Counted from the stretch's first letter, positions 1 through 12,600 are shown. The stretch is DNA of 34,838 bases from Rhizophagus sp. LPA8_4_AMF (GCA_021464525.1 JADRCO010000392.1:1-34838); one strand, 5' to 3'. Made by a program: numbers and translations. The notes: generated by a model not told the origin, from the sequence alone.

Positions 1-423
1 AAATATTTTTTTTTTAAATTTTTCAAATTTTTTTTTTGTTTTTTTTTTTTTAAAAAAAAAAATTTATATTATATTAATAAATTTTTGTTTAATTTGATTA
101 AAATTGATAATGACTTTTTAAATTATTAAACGAAAAAGCGACTTTTTTTTAAAAAAAAACCCTTTTCTAAGAAAAGGACAAAAGCAAAGCATACTAAAGC
201 ATTTGTTAAATAATTGTTATGGTTCGACAAAAGGAGATATTTGTTTCAAATAATTAATTTTTTACATAATAAAAAAAAACGTACATACCTTTAAAAAAAA
301 AAAAAAAAAAAAAAAAATTTATTTATATAACCTCCTGCAAGATTTTTTATTTATAAACAATTATTTTTTTTTTTTTTTTTTTTTTTGGGAAAAAAAAAAT
401 AAATAAATTTTTTTTTTTAAAAA

Positions 424-455
<32 letters not shown>

Positions 456-896
456 AAAAAAAAATTAGTTTCGTTTTTTATTGAACAAAAAGATTTTCAG
501 ATGTTCATATTTATCGTTTACACAAAAAAAGAATATACCATATAAGTATGAGTAATTAAATTTACAATAATGAAAACTAGCACTGGATTATTAAAAAGTA
601 TGGCCGAATATTCCAAATTTGGAAATGAAACAGTTTAACGATCCAATCTAAAGTATTACTAAACGGGAATTTTACCCTTTATATCCTAATTCCACAAACC
701 ACAAATTTTTATTTGTGACGTAGAGCAATCGCAGTAAAAAAATGTCCAAGTTTCACAAATAAAGAATTTTTCACAATTTACACAATTTATGCAACGTATA
801 TTCTGTATTACTATGTGAAATATAATAAAAAGCTTTTTTTAGCGATGGTATACCCATGATTGCAAACAATTCCACTCTTATTAAAATTCACGAATT
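1..896. other. A/T-rich non-coding stretch with poly(A)/poly(T) runs
   Basis: The first 470 bases are dominated by long homopolymer A and T tracts, for example around 290-317, 363-386 and 427-451. After about 480 the composition becomes more mixed, but I see no open frame with coding character. The last 100 bases before the start codon at 897 are the probable promoter and leader of the first gene. No RNA gene was recognised. Confidence 0.6.
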
Positions 897-1754
897 ATGG
901 AACCTATTACAGCTTCGAAGACGACGACAAGAATAAACACTCAACAAATTTATCCACAACACAATAGCAATAGGAAGTTACAAGTAGTTGCAGAGTCTTC
1001 AAATAACGGTGGTAGTAGAGAAGGAGCTAATGGTGATATTGAAGGACTGGAAGAAAATGAGGCATTCGCTGAATCTGGGGATACTTCATCAGCAGGAGAT
1101 CCTTTTCTTCTAGTATCTCTAAGAGATTCAAAGAATTCGCCTCGTAGACCAAAAAATGCTTCATATTTATATATGCTTGCACTATTGGATTTAAGCATTA
1201 TAACCATTTGTACGATTCAACTGGTGCATAAAGACAAAAAAGGTTATTGGCATTGGAGAAGAGCAGCCTGGGATTGGGTTGCTCTTGGACTTATAAGATT
1301 TATAATAGTTGTAGGAGTAGCATCTTCTAAATGGATTAGAGACTTACATTTAATTTTAGGAAGTGTTGTTTGTGTAAGTATTAAGTCGCATTCATTCTTT
1401 TTTACGCAAGAAATATTAATATTAATCCCCCCTAAATAATCTCTTCTTTAGTTTTCTTCATTGTATATAATTTTCAAGTTTAATTTAATTTTTCAGTTTA
1501 AAAAATCGATTGATAAATATCGTATTATCCTTCTTATATCTTCCTTCCTCTTTTGTATAATACATTGGATAGCATATATAGTTGTTACAACAGATAATCG
1601 TCGTCGAGAAAAGTTTCTAAAAAACCGATCAATCTATTTTGAAGAGGAAAATGTTCCTGAAAATATTCCTAAACCTCCCACTATTCGATCGTATGGCGCA
1701 ACAGCAAATCGAGATGATGAAATTGGTGTTTTAAATAACGATGACAATAATTAG
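897..1754 (+). CDS. Hypothetical multi-pass membrane protein, two exons
   Basis: Exon 1 is 897-1373 (159 codons), and the donor GTAAGT follows a complete codon. Two acceptors keep the frame: 1496 (exon from 1497, 244 aa in all) and 1451 (exon from 1452, 259 aa). The second gives a more convincing third membrane helix and I slightly prefer it. The stop is at 1752-1754. Residues 1-85 look disordered, rich in Ser, Asn, Gly and acidic residues. Helices lie near residues 91-110 and 123-143, a third spans the splice junction, and a fourth follows a short basic loop. The tail is hydrophilic with a Pro-rich patch. The helical block faintly recalls the N-terminal membrane region of half-size ABC transporters, but no ATPase follows, so I do not assign it. 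The membrane location is inferred from hydrophobicity alone. It is the only gene I see in the first 4 kb. Confidence 0.6.
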
Positions 1755-4182
1755 AGGAAATAAATAGAATATATTTATTTTAATTTGTAAAGTAATTTTT
1801 TATTATACTGTAATTCTATCACATAAACATTATAATTTATATAATAAATAATCATATCATGTAAATAATATTTTTAAGAACGAGTGATTGTGAGAATTAG
1901 ATAAATTTTATGTGTTATATAGACACTAAATACAGCAATTAATAATAACCATGCTTGGAAGACAAAATTAAGAATATAAAATAATCACATTTATCACATG
2001 ATAAGAATTGCCACGTGATTACAAAAAATATCTGATTGTATTTTGAATTTCACAGTTGTTAAGATACCATCTATAATATCTGCATTTGCTTCCAAGTGAA
2101 TTCTTTTCAGAACACGAACGTTTATTACGGTTCCATTTTTTAACAATTTGTACACTTTCTACAACAGTGGTAACTGATCTGCTAGTTAACATCAATTTCT
2201 ATGTCCACTTGTTCTTTCGCTTTGACCTCTGGTGTGAAATTTAGCTATGCAGAAAATAAGAAAGGTTAGTTTATGTGCAAAGTCGATTAAAAAATATAAC
2301 CATATACGGACTATACGGACCCTCAATTAACGTATATGGTGTACATTAGGATAAAGAAGACCAGAGGCGGTGATGAGGTGGTATCCTGAGATAGGTTCAA
2401 ACCAGATCTGTAGAATGTAGATTTGAAAATGTAATAAAAACCATGATTTAAAGGTCCTTAAAATACTTGAGTTTCCATTATAATAATTTTGATGCATTCT
2501 TTACAGTGTTGTTCATTGTACATACAATCGAATATATGTTCAATTGTCTATTGTATTATTTGATTTGGACAATGTGGACATTATCTGGACATTCATCCAA
2601 TCGTTCCGTTGGATGTCCAACATCTAATTATATAAATGAACATTTGTCCAAATCCAGCATTGGTTCATTGTGTATGAAAAAGTGCAATGAGTTCATTTGT
2701 GACTTTTAAATATGATCAAAACTTTAACTTCCCAACTAACTTTTAAGTTAATTATCACTTAATCCTTTTATATCCCTCAACACGTAAACCAATGTTCCAA
2801 TATTTTAAATAAATTATCATAACATGCATAAATATTTATTGCATATCTTAAACTTTGCAATAATTGCATAACATAAATTTTCTAAAAAGAATTAAAGAAA
2901 TAAATAAAAAAAATTGCATTCCGTCGGTGTTGAAAAGCGGGTAAAGTATTGCATTTTCGTACGTGATATATATAGTATATAATAGGGTTCAGGCAGTATT
3001 TGTCACGTCATATATCCAAGTCCATTGGACCCATTTGTTCCAATTCAAGTCCAGTGATCAAAAATAATTTAATCGGACCCGTCCAGTCAAAGCAAATACA
3101 GTCAGTCATTCAATCCAGTACTATTCTGTCCAGTTCGGTCCAGTAAATATAACGTAAAATATTTTGCTGCATAAAAACATATTACTGGGTTCAGAATTCC
3201 CTAAATGGTCAGTGAAGAAACCAATAAAAACTCAAATCCATAAACAGGAAAGATACACATATAAGCAATAATCATGTGATGCGAATCCTTGTATTAGTAT
3301 TGATTTCACTACTATCTCTTTTACCTCACAAAAGAAAAATATCCCGCTTCAGATGATCACATGGATTGGACTGGTATATGGCATGAAGAGTTTCGATAAA
3401 TGATAGCGTTTAAGGATTTTAAAATGAAATTAGCATATCCTAGTATCCTACTATGCAATTACCTTATGTGATTTATTGAGAATTTATAAAATGAAATATA
3501 ATGAGCTATATATGTTCATTATTATATGATTGATTATTGATTCACCTAATTCATTTATATCTTTCTTTTTCGATCTACATGAAAATTTTATTTCGTTCAT
3601 GATGAAATTATATAAAAGCATTTATTCTTGTATATCTTTTTACTTAATCATTATTGATATAAACTTTTCTTTTCTTTTTTAAAATAATATTGCATGATTT
3701 TTCTTTTTACTGGAAGGATAGTAAGAGATTAAATTAAAATAAAAAATAAAAACAGAAAAAGTACTAACTGTTTTTGCATTCAAAAAAGAATCCGCAGAGA
3801 ATCCGCCACAATGCCACAGTTAGAAAAGTTAGAAATCAATAATAGCTATTTGTGTCGTGAATATTGTGATTTATCATTCTAGTTATTACAAATTTGGTAT
3901 CTCGGAATAAAATATTAAATTTCCGGGTTGTTCCCGTAAATTCCGTAAAAAAGTGAAAGGTTTTTTGTATTTATTAAGGTCAAACAATTAGGGGTCAGCT
4001 GAATTGAATTTTTGTATCTAGCCAATCAATATTAAACACGGCATTATTAAATAAATCCGCTGCTGTTAAATACGTGTGTTATAAATACCATTTTCTCATT
4101 ATTTCCTTGTTAGAATTATAAAAAAAAATAAAAATTAAATAGAATAAAATTTCTTCGAATTTTAAAAAAAATAAAATAAACA
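1755..4182. other. Intergenic region without a recognisable gene
   Basis: This 2.4-kb stretch holds no convincing coding exon. An 80-codon open frame at 2467-2709 starts on a non-ATG codon, contains short TGGAC-type repeats and resembles no family I know. A cluster of TCCAGT/GTCCA motifs lies at about 3018-3147 (listed separately). A CACGTG hexamer occurs near 2013. The last 200 bases are A/T-rich and form the likely promoter and leader of the J-domain gene. Confidence 0.5.
3018..3147. repeat. Cluster of short TCCAGT/GTCCA motifs
   Basis: Within about 130 bases the hexamer TCCAGT occurs five times, often as GTCCAGT, along with related CAAGTCCATTGGACCC-type words. The spacing is irregular, so this is not a clean tandem array. 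It looks like a degraded low-complexity repeat built on a TGGAC/GTCCA core, and the same core recurs at 2573-2623. The function is unknown. Confidence 0.4.
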
Positions 4183-6175
4183 ATGAAAGTTCATTGTTTT
4201 GTTTTAGCGTTCATACCGTTTTTTTTAACTACAACGTCGTTAGTTTTTGCTGAGAAGTCGGCACAGCAACACCTTGACGAGGGTAACGAATTTCTTACGA
4301 ACGGTCAATACGATGATGCATTAAAAAGCTTTGGAGCTGCAATTAGTAAGTTTGATTTTAAATATTAAATTATTTTATCAAAATAATCATTTTTCTATAA
4401 TTTATCTATTAAATATTATAGATCAAGATCCAGATAAATACCTTTCTTACTATAAACGTGCTGTAACTTATTTATCCCTGGGTAGAAGTGCAAATGCTTT
4501 ACAAGATTTTACAAAAATCTTGAAATTAAAACCAGATTTTGATCAAGCTTTGTTACAACGTGCTAAATTATATTTAAAGGATGGATCTTTAACTGAGGCG
4601 AGAAGAGATTTACAAAAATATTTAAAGAAGAACGATAAGGATGTTGACGTCAAACAATTGGTATTTATAAATTTTTAATAAATTATTAACGATTATATTA
4701 ATTATTAAATATATACGTATTTTATTTTTATAAAAAGTTACAATCAATTGATCAAGCTGAAAAAATGATAAAGACTGCTGATGAAGCCCTTTCTAAGAAG
4801 AAATATGATGAATGTATTGAATCCGTATCTAAAGCTATAATTACTTCACCACGTTCATCTCGTTTAAGACTGGTGCGAGCAGAATGTCATTTATCAAAAG
4901 GAGAAATGGAAGAAGGGGCCAGGGATTTATCGTAAGTGATGTTCAAAATTTTTATAATATTTTATAAAATTATTTATCTTTTTATTTTTATTTTTTTATT
5001 TCTTTAGGTCAGCTTCACAATTGAATCCAAATGACTTAGATCTGTTAGTTCGTCTAGTTAATATTAATTACTTTACACTATATAATCCTAATCAATCATT
5101 ACAATATATTAAACAATGTATAAAAAATGATCCAGAAAATAAAGTATGTAAAAACCTTAAAAGAAAAATAAAGCAATTTGAAGATAAAGTAAGTAAAGTT
5201 TCAAACGACATTGAAGGACAAAGATTCTTAGCATCTGTTAAAAAATTGATCGGTACAAAAGAATCTAAAGGCCTTATTAATGAAGCCAACGAAGAATTAA
5301 TAACATTATCAGAAGGAAATAAAAAGAGCGAATTACTAATGAAATTATATGCTTGGGCATGTAAAGCGTACGCCGAGGTTATTATTTTTTTGCTTTATAC
5401 GTATTTACACATGTTTTTTAAAATATTTAAAATATTTTATTTAATATTATACTTATCTTTTTTTTTTATATTATATATATAGACAAAAGATAAATCGAAA
5501 GAGGCGGTTAAATGGTGTAGTGAGACATTGAAATTAGATGAAAATAATGTAGAAGCGTTGATAAATCGTGGTGAAGTATATCTTATTGAAGAGAATTATG
5601 AAGGTGCAATAGAAGATTTTAAGAAAGCGCATGATTTAACACATGGACAAGATAGTCGAGCTTCAAAAGGATTCCAAAAAGCAAGTCGTTTACACAAACA
5701 ATCAAAGAAAAAGGACTATTATAAAATATTAGGAGTACCAAGAAGTGCCAGTAAAAAAGAAATCAAAAAAGCATTTAGAAAATTAGCTCAAGAATGGCAT
5801 CCTGATAAGCATAGAAATGACATGACAATTGAACAAGCTGAAGCTAAAATGGCTTCTATAAATGAAGCTTACGAAGTATTAAATAACGATGGTAAGTTGA
5901 ATAATGAAACTTTATTAAAAATATTTTATTTTTTGAAAAATATTAAAAATAAAATTTTTCCTTTTTTTTAAAAAAAAAATTTAGAATTAAGAGCTAAATT
6001 TGATAATGGAGAAGATCCAAATGATCCAAATGGTGGAGGACAACCATTCTTTTATTCTGATAATAATCCATTTATGCAATTCGCTAGAGAAGGATTTCAT
6101 TTTGGTGGTTTCCCCTTCGGAGCTTCCGAAGGTGGTGAAGGTGGTAGTCACCAATATTTCTTTAAGTTCCCCTAA
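4183..6175 (+). CDS. ER co-chaperone with TPR repeats and a J domain (DNAJC3/P58IPK type)
   Basis: Six exons give 521 aa: 4183-4345, 4422-4660, 4738-4931, 5008-5377, 5483-5891 and 5985-6175. The phases join cleanly (1, 0, 2, 0, 1). Residues 1-23 are a hydrophobic signal peptide ending near FAEK, which points to the ER lumen. TPR repeats fill about residues 26-380, with typical A-L-x-D-F and G-x-Y-x-x-A helices. A J domain follows at about 399-465, with the catalytic HPD tripeptide at 428-430, so it should stimulate an Hsp70 of the BiP/Kar2 type. The C-terminus has the family's F-D-x-G-E-D-P motif and then a Gly/Phe-rich tail ending K-F-P. Length and domain order match animal DNAJC3 (about 504 aa). 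Some donors are weak (GTTATT after 5377), but the reading frame supports them. No tetrapeptide ER-retrieval signal is visible. Function in ER protein folding is inferred from family. Confidence 0.9.
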
Positions 6176-6623
6176 AGAAATTTCTTTTATTTTAAGTCAA
6201 AATATTTCTCGGCATATTTTCATAAAGAGACAATTGTGACATCTCATTTTACAAGATTTTAAATAAATTCATTAGTATTAAAATTATTAGGTTGATTGTT
6301 CATATATACACTGTACATATATATATGATAAATGTGAAAATCAATTTAATTTAATTACGAAGAATCAAACTATTTGCACTATTATTATGTAATGTAATGA
6401 AAGCTTTGTCATTTCATGTTACACATTATTAATAAATAATATTGAATTGAGACAAGTAATAAATAATCGACAAGAATATCATATATTGTCATATTAGTAA
6501 TACAGTGATTTCATTACGCATATTTTTGTTCTAACAATCAACATTTGATATTAGTACAGTAAATTAAAATTTATTTATCATAAGATCAAAGAAAATTATA
6601 TGAACGGGAAAATAATGGATGGG
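6176..6623. other. Convergent 3' intergenic region
   Basis: These are the 3' flanks of two convergent genes, the J-domain gene (+) and Duo1 (-). The stretch is A/T-rich with TATA-type dinucleotide runs near 6303-6328 and several AATAAA-like hexamers suitable for polyadenylation on either strand. No coding frame is seen. Confidence 0.5.
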
Positions 6624-7462
6624 CTAAGTGGTAACACCATGATGCAAAGCCTTTTGATCCTTCATTTCGGGAGCTGTTTGGCTTGTTCTTCCAATATACA
6701 CATCTTTTCCTTTTTTTGCGTGAAATTTTTTACCCGAAATAAAAATGATTAAAATAAATAAATAAATAAATAAATAAAAATAAGTATAAGGAAAAATAAA
6801 ATACTATACTAACTATACTATCACCATGCCACGAAGGATCACACAATAATTTTTGAGTGTGAACACTTTGAGATAATAAACCAATCCATAAATCAAGTAA
6901 TTGATCTGTTTGTTCAACCGTTGTATAAAATTGCTTTTACGTGAATAATAATAAAAAAAAAAAAACGCGTAAAATTATTATATATTAATATTTTTTTCAA
7001 ATACGCGACAATAAAAATTTCATAAATTTAAAGTAATACCTGTAAATTAACTCTTGCTTGATCCATATTATTATTAATTTTTTCAAACATCTCATTCATC
7101 TTTAATAAAGTTTTAAATTCTTTTTTTAAAGAATTTTCCACATTTTCATTATCATTAGTCAAATAATCTGGTAACATATTTTCAAATGCTACCAAAGAAC
7201 TATTTGAGTAATCAGGAGAAATAATCGATATAGGGGAAACATTATCATCCTTTGTAGAATCAAAATCATCAAGATGAGATTGATAATTAATATTATTTTT
7301 CGATATTAAAGAGTCAAAATCATTATTAATTTCTTTAGTGCGAGGAGTAATAATTTCTTGATCCTTATACCAAATTAAAGAATCATTATCATTTAATAAT
7401 GAATTATCAGGAAATTCTTGATCATTAATAGTTGGTGTTGATACTCCAATAGGACTTGACAT
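6624..7462 (-). CDS. DUO1: DASH/Dam1 complex subunit Duo1
   Basis: This minus-strand gene needs splicing to be recognised. Exons are 7462-7040, 6933-6819 and 6709-6624, giving 207 aa, with phases 0 then 1. The first 100 residues are Asp/Asn/Ser-rich and probably disordered. The conserved core runs from about residue 110 across the first junction: a helix with K-x-N-E-M-F-E-K-I-N-N-N-M, then Q-F-Y-T-T-V-E-Q-T-D-Q-L-L-D-L-W, then L-S-Q-S-V-H-T-Q-K-L-L ending D-P-S-W-H-G. This matches the Duo1 family pattern (LLD-W, L-Q-E/S-H-T, a W-x-G close). In yeasts Duo1 is part of the DASH ring that couples kinetochores to microtubules, and that is the inferred role. The last exon is short and its boundaries rest on frame alone, so the C-terminal 28 residues are less certain. 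The second intron contains an AAAT microsatellite. Confidence 0.8.
6749..6778. repeat. AAAT microsatellite in the second Duo1 intron
   Basis: About seven tandem copies of a four-base A/T unit lie inside the intron at 6710-6818. It is a simple repeat that is likely to vary in length between strains. Confidence 0.75.
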
Positions 7463-9030
7463 ATTTTGATAAAACTTCCGAGATGTCTATAAAGAGTTCA
7501 AGATCAAAATATTTTTATGATATAACTTTATAGGTGATAAATTACCCAAATTGGATGACATTTAACGTGGTTTATACAAGACGTAGTACAAATTGGGATT
7601 TGGATATATACATTATACATATATATATACTAATATACATACAGTACCTATATATATATATACAATATATATTATAACAATAAGTGATGGAATTTTTTTA
7701 CGCAGGGCTTATTCTTCCTTTCGGGTTGTGCCTGGGCTTAATCAAAATCATCTTTGGCTCTGTTTTTGTTTATTTGGGCTTTAATTTTGGCTTTAATTTG
7801 GGCTTTTTTCCTTTTTTTTCATTTGTATGTCATGCTCTAGTTGTTATATCTTTATTCCTCCGTATTTATGTTAATAGGCTTAATCCGAAAAAAATGATCC
7901 GGAATAAATTATATTGATTTTTGAAATGTAGATCATCATATAGTAAAAAAAAAAGAGATATCAAACAATAACAATATTAAAATTGATGACAATAAATTTA
8001 AAATCTTTTAATTTCGGTAAAAGAAATAATTTAGTCATGAGAAAATCATATGCATATAAGGAAAGTAAGAGATTAATTAAGAAATGATCTTTCATCCAAG
8101 TTTCCTAAATTGATTTGTTTACTTTTTGACAAAACTGTGCACGAGATTTCAATAAATTAAAAATTATCGGGATCTGAATGAAATTATATTTGTATTATTT
8201 GTTGTTTGTTAGTTTGTTATAAGTTTTATATTAAAAATAGATAAAAGAATTAACAAAATTGACATTATTATTATAACTGGTTTTCTGCGCCATGGACTTT
8301 TTCCCGTTTGTTTGTTCTTAAAAAGGCTTATGATCTGCGGCTGATGAAAAATCAATTTTTTTTAAAAAATCTTTTTTCTAAAATGCGTAATAATTATAAT
8401 TTAATATTTTTAATTAACATAATCATTTTTTTCGATCGTTTTAAAAAATCTATAAATAAATTATTTCAAAACGTTATTTAATTTACCAAATTTATATATT
8501 TATTTTTTAAAATGTAAATTTATATAATATTTTTTTTATATTAATGTCGATTAATATTACCTCTTTTTGTATAATGGTTTTTACCAAATTAGAAAACAAT
8601 AGCAAAAGTTTTTTCTTGAGGCTTAACAATATGCAATTGATCTAAGCTCAATATGTTTTAGCAATCTTTTAATTTACAAATCACATTTTCACACGCAAAA
8701 ATTCCAGTTACTCTGAATCACGCTGGAAATAACTTGTAAAATGAAAAAAAATATACATTTTACATAAATGTATAAAATATAAAATTTTCAAGTTGAAACA
8801 ACTCTTTATGTATGACAATCAATCACTCGTGATTTTATAAGTAAACACTGAATTATATAAAAAATCGATTATCATGCCTAAGCTACCCGAAAAAAAATAT
8901 ACGCCACCTAAATTTTGATCTCTTTTATATATTTAGTTTTTTTTATCCCGTCTCAAAAAGGAATTAAAAATAATTTTCCTTTCTTTCTTTTTTTCTTTAT
9001 TATTATTATTCTCTTCATTAATTTGTAAAT
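7463..9030. other. Divergent intergenic region between Duo1 and Argonaute
   Basis: The 1.57-kb spacer should hold both promoters. It contains a TATA-dinucleotide microsatellite at about 7603-7678 and a Phe/Gly-rich open frame at 7684-7917 that looks like low-complexity translation of T-rich DNA and not a gene. The 60 bases before the Argonaute start are pyrimidine-rich on the plus strand, typical of a fungal leader. No other structure was recognised. Confidence 0.5.
7603..7678. repeat. TA-rich microsatellite
   Basis: An imperfect run of TATA/TACA dinucleotides, with blocks of five or more perfect TA steps. It lies in the Duo1-Argonaute spacer, and a shorter similar run occurs at 6303-6328. 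Confidence 0.6.
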
Positions 9031-12000
9031 ATGGAAGAACCTTCTTTTCAGCTTACCGAGTTTGTAAAAAGACCAGGTGTCGGTCATGTTGGAAAACAGA
9101 TGAAAGTTCGAACAAACTTCTTTGAAATTACTTCTTTACCAGATATGGAGATTTTACATTACGACGTTACGATAACACCTGAGGTCCCTCAGCAACTAAA
9201 TAGAAAAGTATTTGACATTTTTTCGGAGCAAAACCGAACTGGAGCCCTTGGAAATGCGAAACCTGTATTTGACGGTACGTGTTCAATAACAAAACAAAAC
9301 GAAAGGTTACTCTGTTTTTTTACAATATAGCCTCAACAAGTTATCAAACTATATTACATAATGTCTTAATTATCAACATCATATCATGTCTAAATATATG
9401 CTTGTATTAAGAAGAATGAAAATAGTATTAACTAATAATAAATGGTTTTTAGGAAGGAAAAATATGTTTGCACACAAATCCTTGCCCTTTGGGCAAGCTG
9501 CTACTTTCGATGTAAATTATCTTTATTTGTTTACTTTTTTTTTGACTTGGAAAAAAAATAATTTCTAAATTTTATTTAACAAAATTAGGTACATTTAGAG
9601 GAAGACGACTCTCCCGTAGGAAGAAAACGACCTCCACGAGAATTTAAAATTAAAATAAGAAAAACTGGGCAAGGTATTAATATGGAGGAATTAACTCAGT
9701 TTTTACACGCAAGAGGTCGTATGACTAGTAATTGTCAAATGGGTAGGTTTTTTTTTCTTATATTTTTTTCTTTCCTTTCTTTTTAATAGAAATGAACTCA
9801 TAATGGATTATTATGTAATAAGCAATAATGGCGATGGATGTTATTATTCGTCACAGGCCTTCTACAGTACATACTACTGTAGGTAGATCATTTTATACTC
9901 CGCAGGGAGCTCAACTCCTCTATGGAGGTGCAGAAGTGTGGCAAGGGTATTACCAATCAGCGCGTCCCACGAGAGGAAGAATGTTGATCAATATCGATTT
10001 AAGTGCTACTGCTTTTTATGAACCTGGTCCACTCGTTCAAATTGTTGCAAAGATATTGGGACGTAGAACTCCTGATGATTTACAAAGAGGCATTTCAGAT
10101 AGGGAGCGTCAAAGACTTGAAAGGAGTATAAAAGGTCTTAAAATAAAGGACACTCACAGAATGGGAAATAGACGAAAATTTAAAATTGAAAAATTAACTC
10201 CAACTCCCGCTTCACAAACAATGTTTGATAGAGGTGACGGTAGTAATGTAGACGTTAAAACTTATTTTCTAGAGGCTTATAACCAACGTTTATTATATCC
10301 ATTTCTTCCTTGTGTTATTGTAAGGAGAAATGTTTATCTACCGATGGAAGTTTGCGAAATTATTCCGGTAAATTATATAATTCATCTAGTAGTATCATAT
10401 ATGATTATAAGAATTTTTTACAAAAAACCATTTATTTTGTATAATAGGGACAGCGACATATTCGTAAACTGAATGAAAGACAAACAGCTGATATGATTAA
10501 ATTTACTTGTCAGCAACCGTCAGTTCGTGCAAATAAGATCCGGGCTGGTCTTGATATATTAAATTATCGAGGTAATGAATATCTTCAACAGTTCGGAATG
10601 AGAATATCAGGTGAAATGTTTGTGGTAGGTTTGAAATATGATTATTGCATTATAGAATAAATTATAATCATATCTTCAATAACACGAATTTAATCTTACA
10701 GGTGAATGCCAGAGTTCTTCCCACACCAACGATTCAGTACCACCCGTCATCAAAGGATCATCATGTTCAACCGACGGGTGGAGCATGGAATTTACGAGAT
10801 AAAAAAGTTGCAACCGGTGCCACCCTCGGTTCATGGGCAGTTGTGGCCTTTTTGAGTCAAGATGAATTACCCGACCTAACTATAAATACGTTCGTTAGAG
10901 AATTGGTTAATACATGTCAAGACACTGGAATGGTAAATTTTATACACCCTTTTTTTTTGAAATCGTTCAAGTTCATATCTAATAGTATACTATTATAATC
11001 CTATTTTTAAACAGAATATTCCAAATAGGAACCCTCCTGTATTACATGCCAATCCTCAAGGAAATATTGAGGAATCGTTAAAACAAGCCTGGCTAAGGGC
11101 TGGTAATACGGCCAAAGCTCAACCGCAGCTAATTCTTTGTGTTCTCCCAAACACGGGAACGCCATTATATGCCGAAATTAAACGTGTTAGTGATACAGTT
11201 ATCGGTGTCGCAACACAATGTGTTCAAAGTCGACACACGATGCAGGCGAAAAAACAATATTGTGCTAATGTTTGCCTAAAGATCAACGTTAAACTAGGAG
11301 GAATGAATTCATTTCTCAGTCCCAGTCAAATTCAGTTTATATCAGACAGGCCTACTATATTGATGGGAGCCGACGTTACTCACCCTTCACCTGGTAAATT
11401 ATAGTTTCTTTTTTTACATGAACTATTTTCACATAGATTAATAATCTCGTATCTCTTTTTAGGCGACAGAGATCGTCCATCTATCGCAGCCCTTTGTGCT
11501 TCTATGGATGCTAAAGCATCCCGTTATGCAGCTTCAATTAGAGTACAAACCGGCCGTACCGAAATAATCGCTGATTTAGCAAATATGGTGAAAGAATTAT
11601 TAAAAACTTTTTATCAGACTTGTGGGCGAAAGCCCGAAAGAATTTTATTTTACAGGGACGGAGTTTCAGAGGGCCAGTTTAGCCATGTGTTAAAGAATGA
11701 AATAAACGCGGTTAGAGGTACTTAATATATATTATTCCTCGATTTATTCATACTTTTCGTTAATTTAAATGATTATTTTGACCAATTTAATTACTACAGC
11801 CGCATGTCAAGCTCTCGACAATAATTATAGACCTACGATCACGTTTGTTGTGGTGCAGAAGAGGCACCACACACGTTTTTTCCCAATAGATAGACGTGAC
11901 GCCGATAGAACAGGAAATTGCCCTCCTGGTACAGTGGTCGAATCAGATATTACGCATCCGTTTGAATTCGACTTTTGTAAGTAATGAACTTACATTAATA

Positions 12001-12600
12001 TATTAAATTATAATAATTCTAAATTACTTTAAATCCTCATCAGATTTACAAAGTCATGCCGGGTTACAGGGAACGTCACGACCAACCCACTATCATGTTT
12101 TATTTGACGAGAATGGGTTTAGCTCAGATATGTAAGTTAATTTAATTTAATTTAATTATATATAATTAATATAAATAAACTAATTTTTTGTATTTAATAA
12201 TTTAGGCTACAAACGATATCATATAATTTGTGTTATCTATATGCGCGGTGTACGCGTGCGGTATCTTTGGTAAGATTTTTATTTCTTTTAATTGCATTTT
12301 TTGTTATTGTATGCCGTAAATGATAATAAATTGTCTCCTATTTAAATAGGTACCTCCGGTATACTACGCACATTTAGTTTGCACTAGAGCAAAATTCCAT
12401 TCACGCGGCGAACATTGGAGTGATACAGAATCGTCCGAAGAAGGCACGGGTGCCGCGGCAACATTCGGAGTGGTAAAGCAGGAACTACAAAGGGTAAATT
12501 ATAAATAAATAAACATATCTTAAATGTGTATTAATTTCAATTATCTCATATTCTAACTTTTGAAAATAAACTCCTTTTTTAGGTCATGTACTTTATGTAG
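9031..12600 (+). CDS. Argonaute protein, slicer-type (N-PAZ-MID-PIWI)
   Basis: Thirteen exons give 844 aa: 9031-9274, 9453-9511, 9589-9742, 9823-10367, 10448-10624, 10702-10932, 11015-11393, 11463-11717, 11800-11976, 12044-12131, 12206-12269, 12350-12493 and 12583-12600. Every junction keeps phase. The N domain starts near residue 8 ([10 protein letters not shown]), linker 1 is near 140-200, PAZ about 215-330, MID about 390-560 and PIWI from about 575. The catalytic DEDH tetrad is complete: D590 (GADVTHP), E630 (RTEII), D662 (YRDGVSEG) and H799 (YYAHLV). The spacing 40/32/137 nearly equals human Ago2 (40/32/138, recalled). The protein ends in the conserved M-Y-F plus one residue. It should bind small RNAs and cleave complementary RNA in cytoplasm or nucleus. 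Glomeromycotina carry several Argonaute copies; which paralogue this is cannot be told here. The last exon is only 18 bases and is easy for gene finders to miss. Confidence 0.95.

Noticed and set aside
2370..2430. GGTTCAAACC, a B-box-like word that suggested a tRNA or SINE
   Set aside because: The flanking bases do not form a T stem, acceptor stem or anticodon arm, and no clear A box lies at the right distance.
2467..2709. 80-codon plus-strand open frame
   Set aside because: It starts on a non-ATG codon, contains short TGGAC-like repeats, and has no recognisable motif or consistent exon partners.
5092..5289. 65-codon minus-strand frame within the J-domain gene
   Set aside because: Shadow of the TPR exon 5008-5377.
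7593..7917. Overlapping plus-strand open frames rich in Phe, Gly, Ile and Tyr
   Set aside because: They arise from a TA microsatellite and T-rich low-complexity DNA, with no family pattern.
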